Shown: positions 63,365-64,000 of the stretch, piece after piece
Layout: every line of letters starts with the position of its first letter
Numbering within the stretch: the stretch's first letter is position 1
NCBI RefSeq assembly: GCF_902833225.1
Contig: NZ_CADFEI010000007.1
Location: 248,001-312,000, forward strand
DNA length: 64,000 bases
DNA from: Burkholderia sp. BCC1644
GTDB taxonomy: Bacteria; Pseudomonadota; Gammaproteobacteria; Burkholderiales; Burkholderiaceae
Direction of reading: 5' to 3'
The notes under the pieces: generated by a model
What the model was told of the DNA's origin: nothing
What the model saw: only the letters and a program-made list of their open reading frames with translations
The model's database searches: none
Made by a program: the position numbers and the translations under genes

Positions 63365-63365
63365 C

Positions 63366-63388
63366 AGCCGGCGCATCGGGCGCCGGCT
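63366..63388. terminator. terminator-like hairpin after the permease gene
   Basis: Stem AGCCGGCGC / GCGCCGGCT with loop ATCGG just after the permease stop. Only TCAT follows, so termination would be weak; it may act on both strands. Confidence 0.5.
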
Positions 63389-63401
63389 TCATGCGACGAC
63401 G

Positions 63402-63824
63402 TTATTCGTCGTCGTCGCTCCACGGGATCTCGACGTCGGTCAGGAACGCGACGGTCGCGAGCGGGCCGCCTTCCTGGCGACCGAGCTTGCCGTCCGCGCG
63501 ATGCCATTCGACGCGGAACTGCGTACCCGGATCGTCGGCCACCAGATAGACCGAGCGCAGTTCGTCCGCATCGGCTTCGTCCACCGGGCCGTCGAACGAT
63601 ACCAGCATCTTCTGCGGCCACAGGCCGTTGACGGGATCGTAAATGCGGTCGCCCTGCGGAATGTCGATGCTGGCTTCGACGCCGATCGTTGAAGAGGCTT
63701 CGATGATCATCGTGCCGAGCGCGTTCAGCACGGCAGTTGCCCGCGCGGAATTGGCCTGGCGGATCGCGAGATCGCCGCGCGTCAGCGCCTTTTCGAGTCG
63801 AGGATGGATCTTCGGTTGGGTCAT
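63402..63824 (-). CDS. uncharacterised acidic protein
   Basis: A 140-residue soluble protein I do not recognise. It has an acidic C-terminus (EIPWSDDDE), a helical N-terminal segment (HPRLEKALTRGDLAIRQANSARATAVLNALG) and a beta-rich core. No signal peptide. AGGAAAACGC precedes the start. It is convergent with the exporter genes. Confidence 0.72.
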   Translation of the reverse strand: MTQPKIHPRLEKALTRGDLAIRQANSARATAVLNALGTMIIEASSTIGVEASIDIPQGDRIYDPVNGLWPQKMLVSFDGPVDEADADELRSVYLVADDPGTQFRVEWHRADGKLGRQEGGPLATVAFLTDVEIPWSDDDE

Positions 63825-63851
63825 GCGTTTTCCTGTTTGCTTCTTGTAAAG

Positions 63852-63879
63852 GGCGCCGCACGCGTGAAGCCGCGGCGCC
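63852..63879 (-). other. hairpin after the right-edge gene
   Basis: Stem GGCGCCGC / GCGGCGCC with a 12-base loop, 42 bp past the stop of the gene that enters from the right. On the minus strand it continues CTTTACA. It may end that transcript. Confidence 0.4.
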
Positions 63880-63920
63880 GGATGAATATGAATACGGCTA
63901 TCGCACCGGGCCGGCGCGCG

Positions 63921-64000
63921 TCAGAACCCGAACGCGATCGCGAGCAAGCCGCTCACGATCCCGAACACGACGACGAGCGTCGCGACGATCGCCAGCATGT
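63921..64000 (-). CDS. 3' end of a membrane-protein gene (5' part outside window)
   Basis: The last 26 codons before a stop, in a frame that is open to the right edge. They encode a strongly hydrophobic helix (MLAIVATLVVVFGIVSGLLA then IAFGF). It is probably the C-terminal membrane segment of a protein starting beyond the window. Too little is visible to identify it. Confidence 0.4.
   Translation of the reverse strand, partial: MLAIVATLVVVFGIVSGLLAIAFGF

Overview
The window looks like chromosome 1 of a Burkholderia cepacia complex species, close to B. cenocepacia. The basis is very high GC, the start of an ornibactin cluster (an OrbS-type sigma factor, an MbtH protein and a TauD-family hydroxylase), an Amr-like RND efflux operon with a divergent TetR gene, and typical Burkholderia cys, rbs, prkA and nodIJ-like gene blocks. 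Gene symbols come from my own recognition of protein families; no database search was run.

Layout. Positions 1-1660 hold the left end of the ornibactin locus on the minus strand, with a Fur-like site. Positions 1893-2394 hold two small exported proteins and a terminator. Positions 2709-7581 hold a four-gene chaperone-usher fimbrial operon, followed by an AT-rich non-coding stretch. Positions 8437-15047 hold a tripartite RND efflux operon and its TetR regulator, with a 20-bp palindrome between them. Positions 15160-15290 may encode a structured small RNA, followed by an M23 peptidase. Positions 16680-19957 hold a polar amino-acid ABC operon without an ATPase gene, and an alpha/beta hydrolase.

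Positions 20100-30667 are the most unusual part. A second fimbrial operon contains a pilin, two chaperones, an usher, a 1006-residue haemagglutinin-type GLUG-repeat protein and a tip adhesin. It is bracketed by two copies of a small element: a 23-25 codon ORF, a conserved 3' segment containing an anti-Shine-Dalgarno-like CACCTCCTT, and a rho-independent terminator. Positions 30660-37637 hold an agmatine/polyamine operon: a cytosolic agmatine deiminase, an N-carbamoylputrescine amidase, a polyamine-binding protein and two deiminase paralogues with Tat signals. A divergent LysR gene sits at its head.

Positions 37715-39019 hold a KgtP-like transporter. Positions 39254-44246 hold the PrkA-YeaH-SpoVR module, and a chemoreceptor follows. 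Positions 46852-52567 are the ribose operon rbsBACRK with an RbsR-type operator. Positions 53613-58680 are the sulfate operon sbp-cysTWA plus cysB. From 58902 the window runs on the plus strand with lexA behind two SOS boxes, two uncharacterised genes, a universal stress protein (minus) and a NodIJ-type ABC exporter. It ends with an unrecognised gene and the 3' end of a membrane-protein gene.

The genes deal mainly with surface adhesion, nutrient capture (iron, amino acids, polyamines, ribose, sulfate), drug efflux and stress response.
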